A stretch of DNA of 64,000 bases from contig MU266446.1 of NCBI GenBank assembly GCA_021014945.1, forward strand, positions 1-64,000. Direction: 5' to 3'. The DNA is from Leucogyrophana mollusca (lineage: Eukaryota > Basidiomycota > Agaricomycetes > Boletales). Position numbers and translations under genes: made by a program. The notes beneath the pieces are model-generated. The model saw only the letters and a program-made list of their open reading frames with translations, was not told the DNA's origin and ran no database searches. Below are positions 20,790 through 33,636 of this stretch, piece by piece (the stretch's first letter is position 1; each line of letters starts with the position of its first letter).

Positions 20790-21977
20790 ATGATCAAAAG
20801 GCGCAATCGTCCACAGCCTCGCATACGAGATATATCCCCAGCAACTGAGGGCAGAAAGTCTGTCGACGCTGAAGATGAGGAAGAACAGCAGCTTCCGTGC
20901 GTTCAAGTTCATAGTCTAAATTCTGCTGGTGGCAAACTGACGGCCTTCTAGGCTTTCCGACCTCATTGAGCTTCGAAAGCTCAAGAAGCTCAGACAGGGT
21001 ATCGACGTGAACAAATTATCCAAAGGCGATGCAAAGAAGAAGAAGAAGAAGCGCACAGAGGGCGAAGAGTTTCTGGAAGCTGGTGGGCTGAGAGCTGGAG
21101 CCAAAGTTGACGACGATGAGTGAGCCTTTTACTCCCTCCGACCTCTTCTGCTTGGGACTGAACGAGAAAGGGAGGAGGAAGATAAAGATGCCAAAGCCAG
21201 AAGAGCTGTCAGAACGAATAACTTCACACAGCAGACGAACGCTCTGGACGTGGATAAACACATGTACGTCTCCTCGAAGTCTGCACAGAATCCGACTGAA
21301 AATGCTACACAGGATGGCTTATATCGAAGAGAACCTGAAAATACGTAGCAGGCCATTGGACCCATCGGATACCAAAGGCAAAGGTGCCGATACCCAAGAC
21401 GAGTTCTCTCTCATGTCAGAGCGCTGGAAAGGCGACAAGAAGGCTGCAGACGAAGGGAGCGTAACAAACAGTCTAGCTATGCTGACAGCAATACCAGAGG
21501 TTGACCTTGGAATGGAGTATGGTTTTACGACCGTGGCAACTGTCTTGATGGGTCCGCTAATATATTTGTTATTACAGTGCTAGACTGAAAAATATCGAAG
21601 AAACTGAGAAGGCGAAACGCATAGTCGCTGAAGAGCGCAAGGATCGCAAGAGAACGAATACGGATGAGGAACACCTCGCCGCTTCACGATGTGGGTGTTC
21701 TAACGCCGTCCCCTATGTTACAGTGGCTTTATTACTCACTTTAAACAGTCTACCGACCACATCTCAAACAGAAATCAGACGCAGAAATCATGCGTGATGC
21801 GAAGCTGGAGGCTATGGGTTTGCCTCCTCAGGAAGATAAACGAAAACCACACAACGACCGACCTCAGATGGCCACAGACGAAGCGGTAATGCGAGCACAC
21901 TTACCTTGCATCCTCACATGCTAATCATGTCCGCCCATCAGGTTATGGAACGCTTCAAGAAGAGAATGCGAAGATGA
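20790..21977 (+). CDS. TLS1 / C9orf78-family splicing-associated protein
   Basis: Starts MIKRRNRPQPRIRD at 20790. Conserved blocks in order are LSDLIELRKLKKLRQGIDV, the Lys-rich KKKKKKRTEGEEF, ARRAVRTNNFTQQTNALDVD followed by MAYIEENLKIR, then SLAMLTAIPEVDLGME and the C-terminal YRPHLKQKSDAEIMRDAKLE. It ends ERFKKRMRR at 21977. At least five introns are needed. These blocks match the hepatocellular-carcinoma-antigen-59 / C9orf78 family. Fission yeast Tls1 of this family interacts with the Brr2 spliceosome helicase and affects splicing of shelterin transcripts, and human C9orf78 also associates with the spliceosome. A spliceosomal role here is inferred from the family. The protein is highly charged and probably nuclear. 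Confidence 0.9.
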
Positions 21978-22134
21978 CACTTATAAGAGATACCATCGCC
22001 GCTCCACTCACGGTGCCGGCTTGAATTCCCTGACATGTATGTCATATATTGACTTCCGTGCTCTGCTCACCCCTGTATGATCATATTGATGGCGCGATGC
22101 ATCTTTAACCTGTAGTTACATCGTTGCCTACTTA

Positions 22135-24555
22135 TTACGCCGCCAGCGCCAACTCCTTCAGCGTCTCGAAGTTTGGTGTTCCAAGACCAGTAACTTAAAG
22201 GAGAATGAGTTCGGAGATGCAGAAAGAAAACAATATGGTACTCACCTGCGTCCCATCCGATGGTAGACTACGATACAAGGGGTTGAGTAAAATTCAAGGT
22301 AGACACAAGTGAACTCACATTGAATCCCTCAGTACCACACCCAGGGTTGTTGCCTTCGGTGATGTCATTGAGACCAGTCAAACCCTTAGAGTACAAGAAC
22401 GGGTTCAGGAAGCCGAGAGTCGGGAGACCAGCATCAATTCGAGCGTCGTTGAGCATTGAGACGAAGCTCGTGAAGGTTGGCGAAGAGCAGGAGGTTCCAG
22501 CAACGTAGCCTTCTTCTCCTTGGTAGACAATGAGGAAGTTGTACGCTTGTGCAGAGACATCGGGGATGCCCTGATGTGTATACAATGAGCGTTAGCAAGA
22601 GTGATGTAACCAGAAATGCAGCACACATACGCGGCCATACCTGTTCAACCACGAGATGAGCTGTAGCCAGCAGAATGAATCGGGAGACTCACGGGTTGTA
22701 GAGACCCTCGTAAGTACCAGGGGCGAGCTTATCCAAAAAGCCCTGCACAGCAGTCCCCTGATAGGCGGGACGAGGGAACTAACACAAATCCAACGGACAT
22801 TTTCAGTTCGCCTTCTCAGCTGTAAGCACGTAAAACACTGACGTAGTTACTGAAACCTCCTCCCGAGAAGAAGACAGCTGTCTCAGGGACGTTTACGGTC
22901 CCACCAACAGCAGTTACGCTGGATCGAGTAGCATTGTCAAGAGTTAGTTCCTTGTCACTACAAGGAGACTCACTAAGGGCAACTGGCTGGGAAACCGGGA
23001 ACGAACGCGGTGACATTGCGGCCATCGTTCGTGTAGCATTCCTGGGTGGCTGGGTCGGCATCTCCGTCTCCGACACCTCCATCACCAGAGGAGAACATGA
23101 TAGAAACACCGCGGGCGCCTAGAGCTGCAAAGCCATTGCAAACCCGAGTTGCATAACTATATGGGACTGCACAACAGTGTCGGTGAGTTCAAATCCAAGC
23201 CAGTTGATGGAGTGGACCTTACCCGTCTGTTCGTCGTCGCCGTAACTGGATGATATAGCTTGAGGTACGTCGGGCTGCGAAAGAACGTAGTCCAGCCACT
23301 GAGATAAAATGTCAGCAGGAACACATAAATGCAAGTGCGACACGTGGAAACGAACATAGGAGTAAGGCTCGTTATCGGAGGAGGAGTTTTCCATGGCATC
23401 GGGTATGAAGGGAGGCGACCCGTAGGTTGAATAAAAGGTTCCAGGAGTAGGGTAAGTAAGCCCAAGGGCGAACTGAGTATCAAGATCGGCCTCGATCCCA
23501 GCAGCCGCCATGCTTTGGTTATTGATTCCCCCTAAACCAGATTTATTAATGATGAGCACAAACAACGATCAGGGCACAGCTCAAATGGCCGCACCATGGA
23601 CCGATACAAAAGTGAAGTTTGTTCCGTAGGCCGCAGGATTTTGATATTGGTAGAACATTTCAAGATCAGCGATATTGGCGTACTGTCCGAGGTAACCAGT
23701 GAGAGCGATCTTGTTGCCATTAGTAGCAGATGTGTTGTAGCCCACTGCGTTATAGATTTGCCGAAGACAGGTCAGCGTAATCTAAATTTTCTTGTCAGAA
23801 GATCGCTGAACAGCCCGTGGTGGCTTCCGAACCGTGTTATTGCAGCTTGCGTCAACTTGATTTCCAGCGGGACCCGTGATGGTTCCACTTGCAGGGCTCG
23901 ATGCTAAGGAGCTGGAACCAGCCCAGTGCAGCGTACTTTTCAGTCCTCTGAAACGTCCAAACATGATGGTTGGTTGAACCAGGTCAATATGCTCATGGAG
24001 GACTTCCGGGAGGCTGTAAGACGTGGTCCGAACAATGCTGTCACCGCTCTCCGCATGGTAGTATACGTGGTAAGTCTACCATAGCGGCTTATCAGGTGAC
24101 ACGACCCAGTAGGATAGAAGCGGGCTCACAGTGTCAAGCATCTCTTCTGCGAGGCTGACTGGGACTCGGATTGTGATCCAATCCTTCGCTGAGGATCGAA
24201 TCAGGTGCTCCGCCGCGAAACCGTGCGATGCGAGCCATTCATTGACGGCATCCACGCTATCTTGGTGGGGTGCCATGAGCGCATCGGTTTCCTCCTTCGA
24301 CAGGTGTGCGCCATATCGCTCATGGTCAGGATCGCTCACTTCCCAGAGGTGCTGCTCCAAAACACTGAAGTTTGGCTGAGGGAGCGCGATCTTGAGCTCT
24401 ATGATGTGGTTTGGGGGAGCGGGGGACTGTTTAACCCAGCCGCGAGGAGGGCCGTGGATACTCTCCTTGACTTTGTGCTGACAGCCTTTGTAAAGGGCTG
24501 CTCGTGCGAGAGCAACCGACAGCGAGAGTCCTAGCCAGAACGAGAGTCTCATCAT
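22135..24555 (-). CDS. Secreted sedolisin-family peptidase (S53), copy B
   Basis: First of three tandem minus-strand copies by map order. It begins at adjacent ATGs (24555/24552) with a signal peptide ([18 protein letters not shown]). The propeptide includes [20 protein letters not shown]. The catalytic Glu/Asp pair is in [12 protein letters not shown], the oxyanion Asp in [12 protein letters not shown], and the catalytic Ser in [11 protein letters not shown]. The end has [18 protein letters not shown] and [19 protein letters not shown], stopping at 22135. The peptidase should be active, extracellular and acid-working by analogy with the family. Its first exon is nearly identical to that of copy C, much more so than the later exons (see findings). 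A TATA box lies 54 nt before the ATG. Confidence 0.92.
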
Positions 24556-24608
24556 CAGAGTGCAGCCTACGAAGCAGCGGCAGCTCCCACTCACCCAGAA
24601 TATACGGG

Positions 24609-24616
24609 TATATATA
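24609..24616 (-). promoter_or_regulatory. TATA box of sedolisin B
   Basis: TATATATA lies 54 nt before the ATG, inside a block shared with the copy C promoter (CACTCACCCAGAATAT, then GGGTATATATA on the plus strand). The similarity extends past the box and fits a duplicated core promoter. Confidence 0.6.
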
Positions 24617-25245
24617 CGTGAACCCTCGGAGTCTTACGACTCACTAAATTCCCGTCTTGGACCCGCAAGAATCGCACAGTGCAACCAGGACCTGTCGCTG
24701 ACCTACTGCTGCATATGGTACCGAAGGAAGACGTTTATAGCCGCTTCATGATTGGGTGAGATCGTGCTGGTTATAACAAGCAACTGTGGCCGCAGTGTGC
24801 AATCCCCGCTTATCTTGCCAATAATAGAATATATCGGCATGATCTTGTAATGACTGCATCCCAATAATTTCTCCGTCTGCGTGCGGTGAACGGCAGGCGA
24901 ATTGTATGGTCCCAGACTGCGCCAGTTGGCCCATATGTGACGTTTACTTGCGTGATCACTGATGGGCCAACTTGAACCGGCACTGGGAATACTATAAGTT
25001 GGCCGTGGTAATTAAGATACCCTTGTCTCCAGACCCAGAAGTAAGATAATAGAAGAGGTGGAGGAGCATTAAGCCAAAGTCAGAAAGCCTAATCCAAATG
25101 TTTGAACCCGAAAATCCAAAAGACTCGCTTCCAGGCTTTGACGATTGGATAGCCCATGCACCAAATTTGATCCAGATAACAGCTACAACATGTTACATTA
25201 CAGATTGATTCTTGGTACATTTGCCCCGTCTACGTAAGTATGGAA
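24617..25245. other. Spacer between sedolisins B and C
   Basis: About 630 nt holding the upstream region of copy B and the 3' flank of copy C. No other gene is supported. Confidence 0.5.
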
Positions 25246-27643
25246 TTATACGGCCAACACCAACTCCTTCAGCTTCTCGAAATTTGGCGATCCGAAGCCG
25301 GTAACTAAGGGATGGAACTAAGCACCGATTCGACGAGACGGGAAGAAAAGTACTCACTGGGGTCCCATCCAATAGTAGCCTACGCACAAAGAATTAAGCA
25401 CACGAGTCACGCTCAACGAAGTGAGACTTACATTGAATCCTTCAGTACCACATCCGGGGTTGTTGCCCTCAGTGATGTCATTGAGAGCGGTGTAACCCGT
25501 GGAGTACAAGAACGGGTTCAGGAAGCCGAGAGTGGGGAGGCCAGCATCAATTCGAGCGTCGTTGAGCATCGAGATAAAGCTCGCGAAGGTTGGGGAAGAG
25601 CAGGAGGTTCCGGCAACGTAGCCTTCCTCCCCTTGGTAGACGATGAGGAAGTCGTAGGCTTGAGCAGAAACATCAGGAATTCCCTAGAGTGAGGGGGCAT
25701 CAGGAGTGAAGAGCCACAGCGGGGTAAACATGCATACCCGACCGTTCCTGGATAATAACAAGGTAAGTAAAAATCAAAAGCAGGACGATTCGAAGTGCTT
25801 ACGGGTTATATAGACCTTCGTAAGTACCAGGGGCTAGCTTATCCAAATAGCCCTGCACGGCAGTGTCCTGGTAAGACGGACGAGCGAACTTAAAGTAGGA
25901 GGATCGGACACGTTCAACTCATACTTTCTCGTGCGATACCTGATTCACTTACGTAGTTGCTGAAGCCTCCACCCGAGAAGAAGACAGCCGTTTCGGGGAT
26001 GTTGACCAACCCGCCGACGGAAGTCACGCTGGGGCATGTAAGCATCGGTAACCAGACACTCCAAAACGAACTTACTAAGGGCAGCTAGCCGGGAATTCAG
26101 GGATGAATGCAGTCACGTTGCGACCATCATTCGTGAAGCATTGTTGAGTGGCTGGATCAGGGTCCCCATCGCCGACACCATAGTCGCCAGAAGAGAAAAG
26201 GATGGAAACACCCCGAGCGCCAAGGGCTGCGAAGCCGTTGCAAGCACGAACTGCGTAGCTGTAGGGAACTATTTATCTTTGGTGAACACAACTCTGCGAA
26301 GTTGGGGCGCGCATATTTACCGGTCTGCTCGTCATCACCGTAACTTGTCGAGATGGCTTGAGGCAAGTCGCTCATGGAGAGGACGTAGTCTAGCCACTAT
26401 GATGAAATGGCTGGTCAGAGACCCCAGCACATATAGCAATGCACAGGCACAAACGTAGGAGTAAGGCTCATTAGTGTTCGTGGTTTCCAGAGCGTCTGGG
26501 ATATATGGTGGCTCCCCATATGTTGAATAGAAAGTGCCGGGGGTTGGATAGGTAAGCCCAAAACCAAACTGAGTGTCGAGGTCAGCTTCAACTCCGGCAG
26601 CCGCGATACTCTGGTTGTTGATGCCACCTGAGACGGCAAAACATTGAGGCTCAATGAATGGACAAACAAACACACATGTTCCTACCGTGAACGGATACGA
26701 AAGTGAAGTTGGATCCGTATGCCGCAGGATTTTGGTCCTGGAAGAACATCTGAAGATCGTCGATATTGGCGTATTGCCCGAGGTAACCAGTAAGACCGAA
26801 TTTGTTGCCGTTTGTTGCAGAAGTCTGATAACCAACTGCATTGTACAATTGCCTGAGACATGTAAGCGTGATCTGATCTTTGTTATCAGGAATTATTCAT
26901 AGAGAAACCATCAGAAAACAGCACACCGTGTTGTTGCAGCTTGCGTCAACTTGGTTACCAGCGGGGCCAGTGATGGTACCACTGGAAGGGGTTGATGTCG
27001 AGGAATCAGCGCCCGCCCAATGAAGTGTGCTCTTAAAGGCCTTGAAACGCGCGAACATGGTGGTTGGTTGAATAAGGTCCACATGCTCGTGGAGGATCTC
27101 CGGAAGACTGTAGGATGTGGTCCGGACAACACTGTCACCAGTCTCCGCGTGGTGGTATACGTGGTAGGTCTATATGCGGTAATTTATACCATAGTTCTCT
27201 CCGAAATGAAGACATCTTACAGTGTCGAGCATCTCTTCTGCGAGGCTGACTGGGACTCGGATTGTGACCCAATCCTTTGCTGAGGATCGAATCAGATGCT
27301 CCTCCGCGAAGCCGTGCGATGCGAGCCATTCATTGACGGCATCCACGCTATCTTGGTGGGGTGCCATGAGCGCATCAGTTTCCTCCTTCGACAAGTGGTC
27401 ACCATATCGCTCATGGTCAGGATCGCTCACTTCCCAGAGGTGCTGCTCCAAAACACTGAAGTTTGGCTGGGGGAGCGCGATCTTGAGCTCTATGATGTGG
27501 TTTGGGGGAGCGGGGGACTGTTTGACCCAACCGCGAGGAGGGCCATATATACTCTCCTTGACTTTGTGCTGGCAGCCTTTGTAAGGCGCCGCTCGTGCGA
27601 GAGCAGCTGACAGTGAGAGTCCTAGCCAGAGCGAGAGCCTCAT
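25246..27643 (-). CDS. Secreted sedolisin-family peptidase (S53), copy C
   Basis: Close paralogue of copy B with the same exon layout. It starts at 27643 ([18 protein letters not shown]) and stops at 25246 after [15 protein letters not shown]. Catalytic positions are intact: [24 protein letters not shown] and [11 protein letters not shown]. By my alignment the first exons of B and C differ at about 7 of 142 residues. The exon from [11 protein letters not shown] to FVSVHG differs at about 9 of 63. The predicted role is the same as copy B: extracellular peptide or protein degradation at acid pH. A TATA element lies about 57 nt upstream of the ATG. Confidence 0.92.
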
Positions 27644-27699
27644 CCTCAGGGATTAGTTTGCGAGACAGTGGCAAATCGCACTCACCCAGAATATGTGGG

Positions 27700-27708
27700 T
27701 ATATATAT
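27700..27708 (-). promoter_or_regulatory. TATA box of sedolisin C
   Basis: An alternating AT run (TATATATAT, plus strand) about 57 nt before the ATG, in the promoter block shared with copy B. Confidence 0.6.
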
Positions 27709-28395
27709 GAGCACGTAAGACTTTTCGATGGTGTTCCTTGGCGTCACACAAATGAGTACCGCAACCCACCCAGCTTCCGCTTTGGACCCGCATGCCGCAC
27801 AGCACAACGCGGGTGAACCCCAGGACTCGTCGCCGCTGCATGTGGTCCTGGGAGGAATACGTGGATAACGAACGTCTTGATTGGGTGGAGGGCGGACTGA
27901 ACCACCGTGCAACCAAAAACAAAGCTTATCATCCTCAGAATAGAACCTACCGTGTGTAGTCCAGAAGTCACCTGCCATTTACAGGGACACCGGACGCCAC
28001 GTCCTCTCACAAAGATGTTGCTACCCTCTGGCCCTGGCTCGTTCCTGTCATGCCCGCAAGAATGTTAGGCCTGCAGGGTTCTGAACACCTTCGAACCACG
28101 TCAAGATCGACCGCCGGGAACGGAGATGAGTATTTGGAAAGAAAAATAAGAATATTCGGTTTCTAAAAAATGAATTCTGTAAGCATCGGTGCCTCCCAAA
28201 GCCAGCCACGAAACCGATCAAACGCCATGGTGCAACCATGTTGTTCAAGAGTGGCGACGAGAATTACTTATAAGCCAGCCTATTTGCTCTTGTTGTCTGA
28301 AAGCCTTGAACTCTATTATAGTCAATCCCAGAAACCCTGCCGAAACAAAATTTTGCTTTCGGCCGTTCGGGCAGTAAACGCTGGGCCCTGTGCGT
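27709..28395. other. Spacer between sedolisins C and D
   Basis: About 690 nt. It contains the distal promoter of copy C and the 3' flank of copy D. No gene was recognised. Confidence 0.5.
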
Positions 28396-30811
28396 CTATG
28401 GCGCACTCGATACCATTTTCTTCATCTTCTCAAAGTCTGGTGTTCCGAGACCGGTGACTGCGTTATAAAATCGTAATGGTTAGAAAGCGCGTGGATTACT
28501 TAGGCAGTCACGTCAGACTTGCCGGGATCCCATCCAACGGTAGCCTACGTGAAACACAATCTGAGAGTGAGAGTAAGGTCGACAAAATTGAACTCACATT
28601 AAAGCCCTCGGTACCGCAGCCAGGATTGTTGCCTTCTGTGATGTCGTTAAGAGCTTTATATCCCGAGGAGTATAAGAATGGGTTCAGGAAACCAAGGGGA
28701 GGAAGGCCAAGGGAAATGCGGGCATCGTTAAGCATAGAAATAAATGCAGCAAATGTTGGTGCCGAGCAGGAGGTTCCGGAGACGTGCACGTTCTTCCCTT
28801 CCCAAAATATCGAGAAGTTGAGGCCTTGGGTCGAAACATCTGGAACACCCTAGTTCATACGAGGCTAAGCGGGTTATAGAAGGTAACGCATTCAGACTCA
28901 TACCCGGCCATATCTACTCTATACCGTGAGCGGTGAACGATAGCACGATGCGACATTGCTCACGGGTTATATAAGCCCTGGTAAGTCCCAGGAGCGAGCT
29001 TGTCTATGTAACCTTGTGCTGCAAGCTCCTGGTACGGCGGGCGGGGGAACTAAACCTAGAGTTGAAGCAGTTCGTACTGACGGAGTATTTCGTCCTGCTC
29101 ACGTAGTTACTGAAACCACCGCCAGAGAAGGGGATAGCTTTCTCGGGAATGTATGCCGTGGATCCTACAGCAGTAATGCTGAGTGAGACAAGGTTAGTGG
29201 CTAGTAGGCCGCCAAGCCGTATTAGTGGAGCTCACTAGGGGCACGTAGCTGGGAAAAATGGGACGAAACGAGTGACATTGCGACCATCGTTTGTGAAGCA
29301 TTGCTGAGTGGCAGGGTCGGCGTCATTGTCACCCACACCGCCGTCACCAGAAGAAAAGATCACGGACACTCCACGAGCTCCTAGAGCGGCCATCTCGTTG
29401 CAGACGCGAACGGCATAGTTGTATGGAACTTTGGATAATATTAGGATAGCTCATGGCCGAATATAGAAGGGCAAGGGCAGATACCTGTTTGTTCGTCATC
29501 GCCGTAACTTGTCGAGATCGTCTGGGGAATGTCGTCCTGCGATAAAACATACCCTAACCACTACAACAAGGCGGTTGATCAGCGACAGTTTCTGTACAAG
29601 CGGATAAAAGTCGAACATAAGAATATGGTTCATTCGTGTCGTTGGCCTCCAACGCGGATGGAGTGAACGGAGGCTCGCCAGCGGTCGAATAGAAAGTGCC
29701 AGGGGTAGGGTAAGTGAGCCCGAATCCAAATTGAGTATCAAGATCAGCCTCATCTCCTGCGGCGAGCAAGCTTTGGTTGTTGGTACCGCCTATCAAAGAT
29801 TCAGACGCGGTTTCTGTGCAGAAAGGATCAACCATCCGTACCGTGGACAGAGACAAATGTGAAGTTGGAACCAAGCGCAGCTGGATTCTGGGTCAAGTAG
29901 AATTGCTGCAGATCATCCAGGTTCGCATACTGGTTAAGGTATCCGGTCAGGCCAAGCTTGTTACCGTTCGTGGCGGAAGTCGTGTAATTGAGCGCATTAT
30001 ACAATTGTCTAAGGCACGTCAGCGTGATCTGAGGTCAATAAAACCGGTAAGAACTACTTAAAAAAGGCAGCCTGGAGGGTGAGCATACAGTAGAATTGCA
30101 GCTTGCGTCGACTTGGTTGCCCGCAGGGCCCGTGATCGTTCCGTTACCGAGACTGGCTGGGACAAGCTCAGCTTGGCCTGACCAATGGAGCGTGCTCTTA
30201 AATGCCTTGAAGCGCGCAAACATCGTAGTTGGCTGAATGAAGTCCACATGCCCATGCAGATTTTCGGGGAGGCTGTAGGACAATGTTCGGACAGTGGTAT
30301 CTCCTTTTTGAGCATGATGGTATACGTGGTAAGTCTAATATACCGCCGTTATGTGATCGCAATCTTTTAGACAACTGTTATTCAAGCTTACAGTGTCAAG
30401 CATTTTCTCCGCAAGACTGACGGGCGCCCGGATAGTGATCCAGTCATTCGCTGGGGAGCGAACAAGATGCCCCTCCTCGAAGCCGTATGAAGCCAACCAG
30501 TCGACGACGGCCTCTACGCTGCCTCGATGGGGTGACATGAGAGCGTAAGTTTCTTCCTTCGACAAATACGCGCCATAGCGCTCATGGCCCGGGTCGCTCG
30601 CCTCCCACAAGTACTGTTCCAAGGCATCGAATTTCGGCTGGGGGAGAGCGATCTTGAGCTCCAGAACGTGACTCGGCGGCGCGGGAGCATGCTTAACCCA
30701 GCCACGAGGAGATGTAATGCTCTCTTTGACCTTGGGCTGGCTACCCTTGTAGAAGGCCGTCCTAGCCATAACAGTGGAGAGCGGGAGGCCTAACCAGAAT
30801 ATGGCCCTCAT
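28396..30811 (-). CDS. Secreted sedolisin-family peptidase (S53), copy D
   Basis: Third tandem copy, more diverged. It starts at 30811 ([19 protein letters not shown]) and ends [19 protein letters not shown] at 28396. The propeptide has [20 protein letters not shown]. Catalytic motifs are all present: [26 protein letters not shown] and [11 protein letters not shown]. The calcium-site region reads [19 protein letters not shown]. Same family and inferred role as B and C. The shared exon layout and order B-C-D suggest that an older duplication gave D and a younger one gave the B/C pair. Its TATA box reads TATATAAA, about 61 nt before the ATG. Confidence 0.92.
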
Positions 30812-30871
30812 TGTTAGCGACTTCGAAGCAAAGGGGCCAGGTAAGAAGCGACCTTTTCGGGATATCTCGCC

Positions 30872-30879
30872 TTTATATA
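30872..30879 (-). promoter_or_regulatory. TATA box of sedolisin D
   Basis: Minus strand TATATAAA, about 61 nt before the ATG at 30811, matching the spacing in the other three sedolisins. Confidence 0.55.
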
Positions 30880-31789
30880 CAACTTGACCAACGTAACTAG
30901 CCATGCCGGCATCTAGACAAAAAGCACAATAACGTACATGATAATTCCAAATATCTTGTGTTTGTCGGATCTGGTCCGCTAGCCACGCATCAAAGGGCTG
31001 ATGGGCGCGATAGATATTAATGTTATTGCGCGAACACCGATCGTCATGAAGGTCATATTGTTGGGCTAATAATGCGATGGAGAGCATGTTGAAAACACTG
31101 CAGCTACCGATCCCACATACTCACATGCGGACACTTGTCGGCGTCTATGTCAGGTGGAGCATTCAAAAGTTCTTGAACCTTGAGAAGGGCTTCCATGTCC
31201 TTGGCCTGAGATCATCAGGGAGAGATAATTGCGCCGCTGTCGCAGATTTGTCCACATTACATGACAACAGAGACGGATCCATTCTGCTGGGAACAAAGAT
31301 AGACGCAGGCAACAGGAGTGTTTGTTTGGGCATGCACAGTCACTACGAAATTCAATCTATTTCAATCCGGCTCGCAGCTGGGTGCACCGAACCTGACAAC
31401 TTCAATAAAAATCAGCAGAAGGACGCGGACCAACCTATGATAGGGCTCACTAGAGTTAGGGTATCCCGTACGATATATGCATAGCTGCACACTTTATCCA
31501 AACTTTGTGGATGCCAAGCGACGGGGGACGTGAAAACCTACCAGGACGTGGCTAATCACTGTCTAGCCCACCAGAGATATGTCCCAGGGGTGCTTCAACA
31601 ATACAGTATTCATCCGAATATGTCACTGGGCTCTGGAAGACTGGAATAATGTAGTAGAGAAGGGGAACATTATTCAATGTGCTCGGGCACCGACAGTCTT
31701 CCCCGTTGTTTGTCCTTGTTGTTCAAAAGCTTTGAACTTTGAAAGTCACCGATCGCAAAAAGCTGCAGAATCTCAGCAAATTGTACAAA
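30880..31789. other. Intergenic between sedolisin D and eIF3m
   Basis: About 0.9 kb between divergent genes. Scattered short frames have no recognisable domain. I see no repeat or RNA gene. Confidence 0.45.
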
Positions 31790-33381
31790 ATGTCCACGAC
31801 AGATTCCGTGTCTGTTTTCGCGGAGGGAACATTTGAAGAACAGGTAAGAGCAACGTATGGCTCCTTTCTCACTACGAATTTAACTTGGATCACAGGTTCA
31901 TGAGCTCGTAGACTACATCGCCCGAAGCAGATCAGAGGATGAGCGTGCTTCCATAACGCACTCTTTCCAGGACATCTTAAAGACGGCGGACGGTGCAAAA
32001 TCAATTGAAGAGGACAAAGATCGACAGCGCAGAGCTTTGACATTGGTTCTTCAAGAAACGAAGGGTCTTGGCGAAGGATCAGAATTAGGTATGGGTTGCA
32101 TTGCGTTTGATCTTGTACATTTGCCCGACACGGTATCAGAAATCGAGGGCTTCTTCAATCTGCTTTATTCCCATCTATTTACTCTGTGGCCGGCCGACTC
32201 TCCGGAAACGACACACCATGTCACTTCGCTTCTAGAGATCATCTCTGCTTCACCCTCAGAACACTCGGAGGTGAAATACCGCATGTAAGACCTTCCGCGT
32301 GCTCTCATGTGCCTGACACTGATTTTGTATTAGATTGACCAATCTCTGCAATGCAACTCCTCGCTCGTCCCCTTTACGCCTCCCAATATATACTACGCTG
32401 CTGCAGATCGCATCTGCCAACGATGAACTCGATGTGCTACCACTTTCTAGAAGCGACGTTGAGCGGTGGCTAAAGGAATGGGAAGTTTCGAGCGAAGCTA
32501 AAAGCGAGTTCCTTAAAAACATCATAGATGCTCTTGCGAAGGCTGGCCAAACGTATGTTCAACTTGCGGCTCTGCTTTGCTTCCGCTCACATTCTCTCGC
32601 CTCGATTGAAGAGGAGCCGCCTACGAGTACACTTTGTCTTATGTTCCTTCCCTCCCCCCTTCCTCGCCTACGAGTCAATCAGCAGCTATTGATGCCATTG
32701 CGATGGCTCTGCGATTACCAACGGTGTTCGACTTCGATCCACTATTCAAGCTCGATGCCGTAATAGCATCCAAAGAGCACGAACTTTTCTCACTTCTCCA
32801 GATATTCTTGAACGGTGGTCTACCTGAATTCCAAGCCTGGAATGGAAGCCATGCGGGCGCTTTGGAAAAATACGGTGCGCTAACTGCCTTCGCAGGGAGC
32901 ATCCTTGCCCACATCTAAAACTGGTCATCATACAGAGCTGGACAAAGTGCAACTAGAGCACAAGATTCGGTTGCTGTCATTTGCGTCGCTTGGATTCCGA
33001 TACGTTGGACGCGATCTTCCTTATTCTCAGATCGCATCTACTTTGGAGATCGATACTTCTGAGGTCGAGAAATGGGCCATCGATGGTGAGTCTTTCTCTC
33101 ATCCCCCATCGAGAAACTCGGGTCTCAAATGTATCCTGTCAGTTATCCGAACAGGCCTCCTGTCGGGCAAGCTTTCACAAACCAGCCAAAGCCTTCATGT
33201 TTATCGCTCCGCCGCCCGCACATTCGAACGCGAGGAGTGGGAGGCGCTCGAAAAGCGCCTGATAGCGTGGAAGTCAGGGCTCGCAGGCGTTCTCGAGGTC
33301 GTGGCAAGCGCACGAAAGCGCAACACTGGAGGTAATATTGCGGAAGCGCTGCAACCAGCGAATGGTGTGGAGGCCGCCTGA
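31790..33381 (+). CDS. Translation initiation factor eIF3 subunit M (PCI domain)
   Basis: A multi-exon gene that begins MSTTDSVSVFAEGTFEEQ at 31790 and ends at 33381. Conserved blocks are IEGFFNLLYSHLF, VKYRILTNLCNATP with LRLPIYTTLLQIA, and DVERWLKEWEVS. These are followed by AIDAIAMALRLPTVFDFDPL, VQLEHKIRLLSFASLGFR and a C-terminal PCI winged helix (LPYSQIASTLEIDTSEVEKW, VIRTGLLSGKL). These match eIF3m, a peripheral PCI subunit that helps eIF3 bind the 40S ribosome. The subunit is present in many fungi but missing from baker's yeast. Splice joins reconstruct all expected helices, so the gene appears intact. Convergent with the UPF0652 gene, with about 255 nt between stops. Confidence 0.93.
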
Positions 33382-33636
33382 GTGATGGTGGGTCGCGATG
33401 TATAAGAGTGATCTTGGTTCAAAATATCAATCACTTTCATCCACCTGTGTTTGCACCTGATACACTGACATCGCCTAGAACTGGAGTCCGCGAGTGATGG
33501 GAGTGCAACCTGATCAACTCTTACCCTCAAGCGTATCAGTTGATTTCAGGTCGAACATGAGAATCTGCCTTCACACTTGAACTCAGTTTAGGGATGATCC
33601 AAGAATCAAGAGTGTTGATGGACTATGTACATCGCC

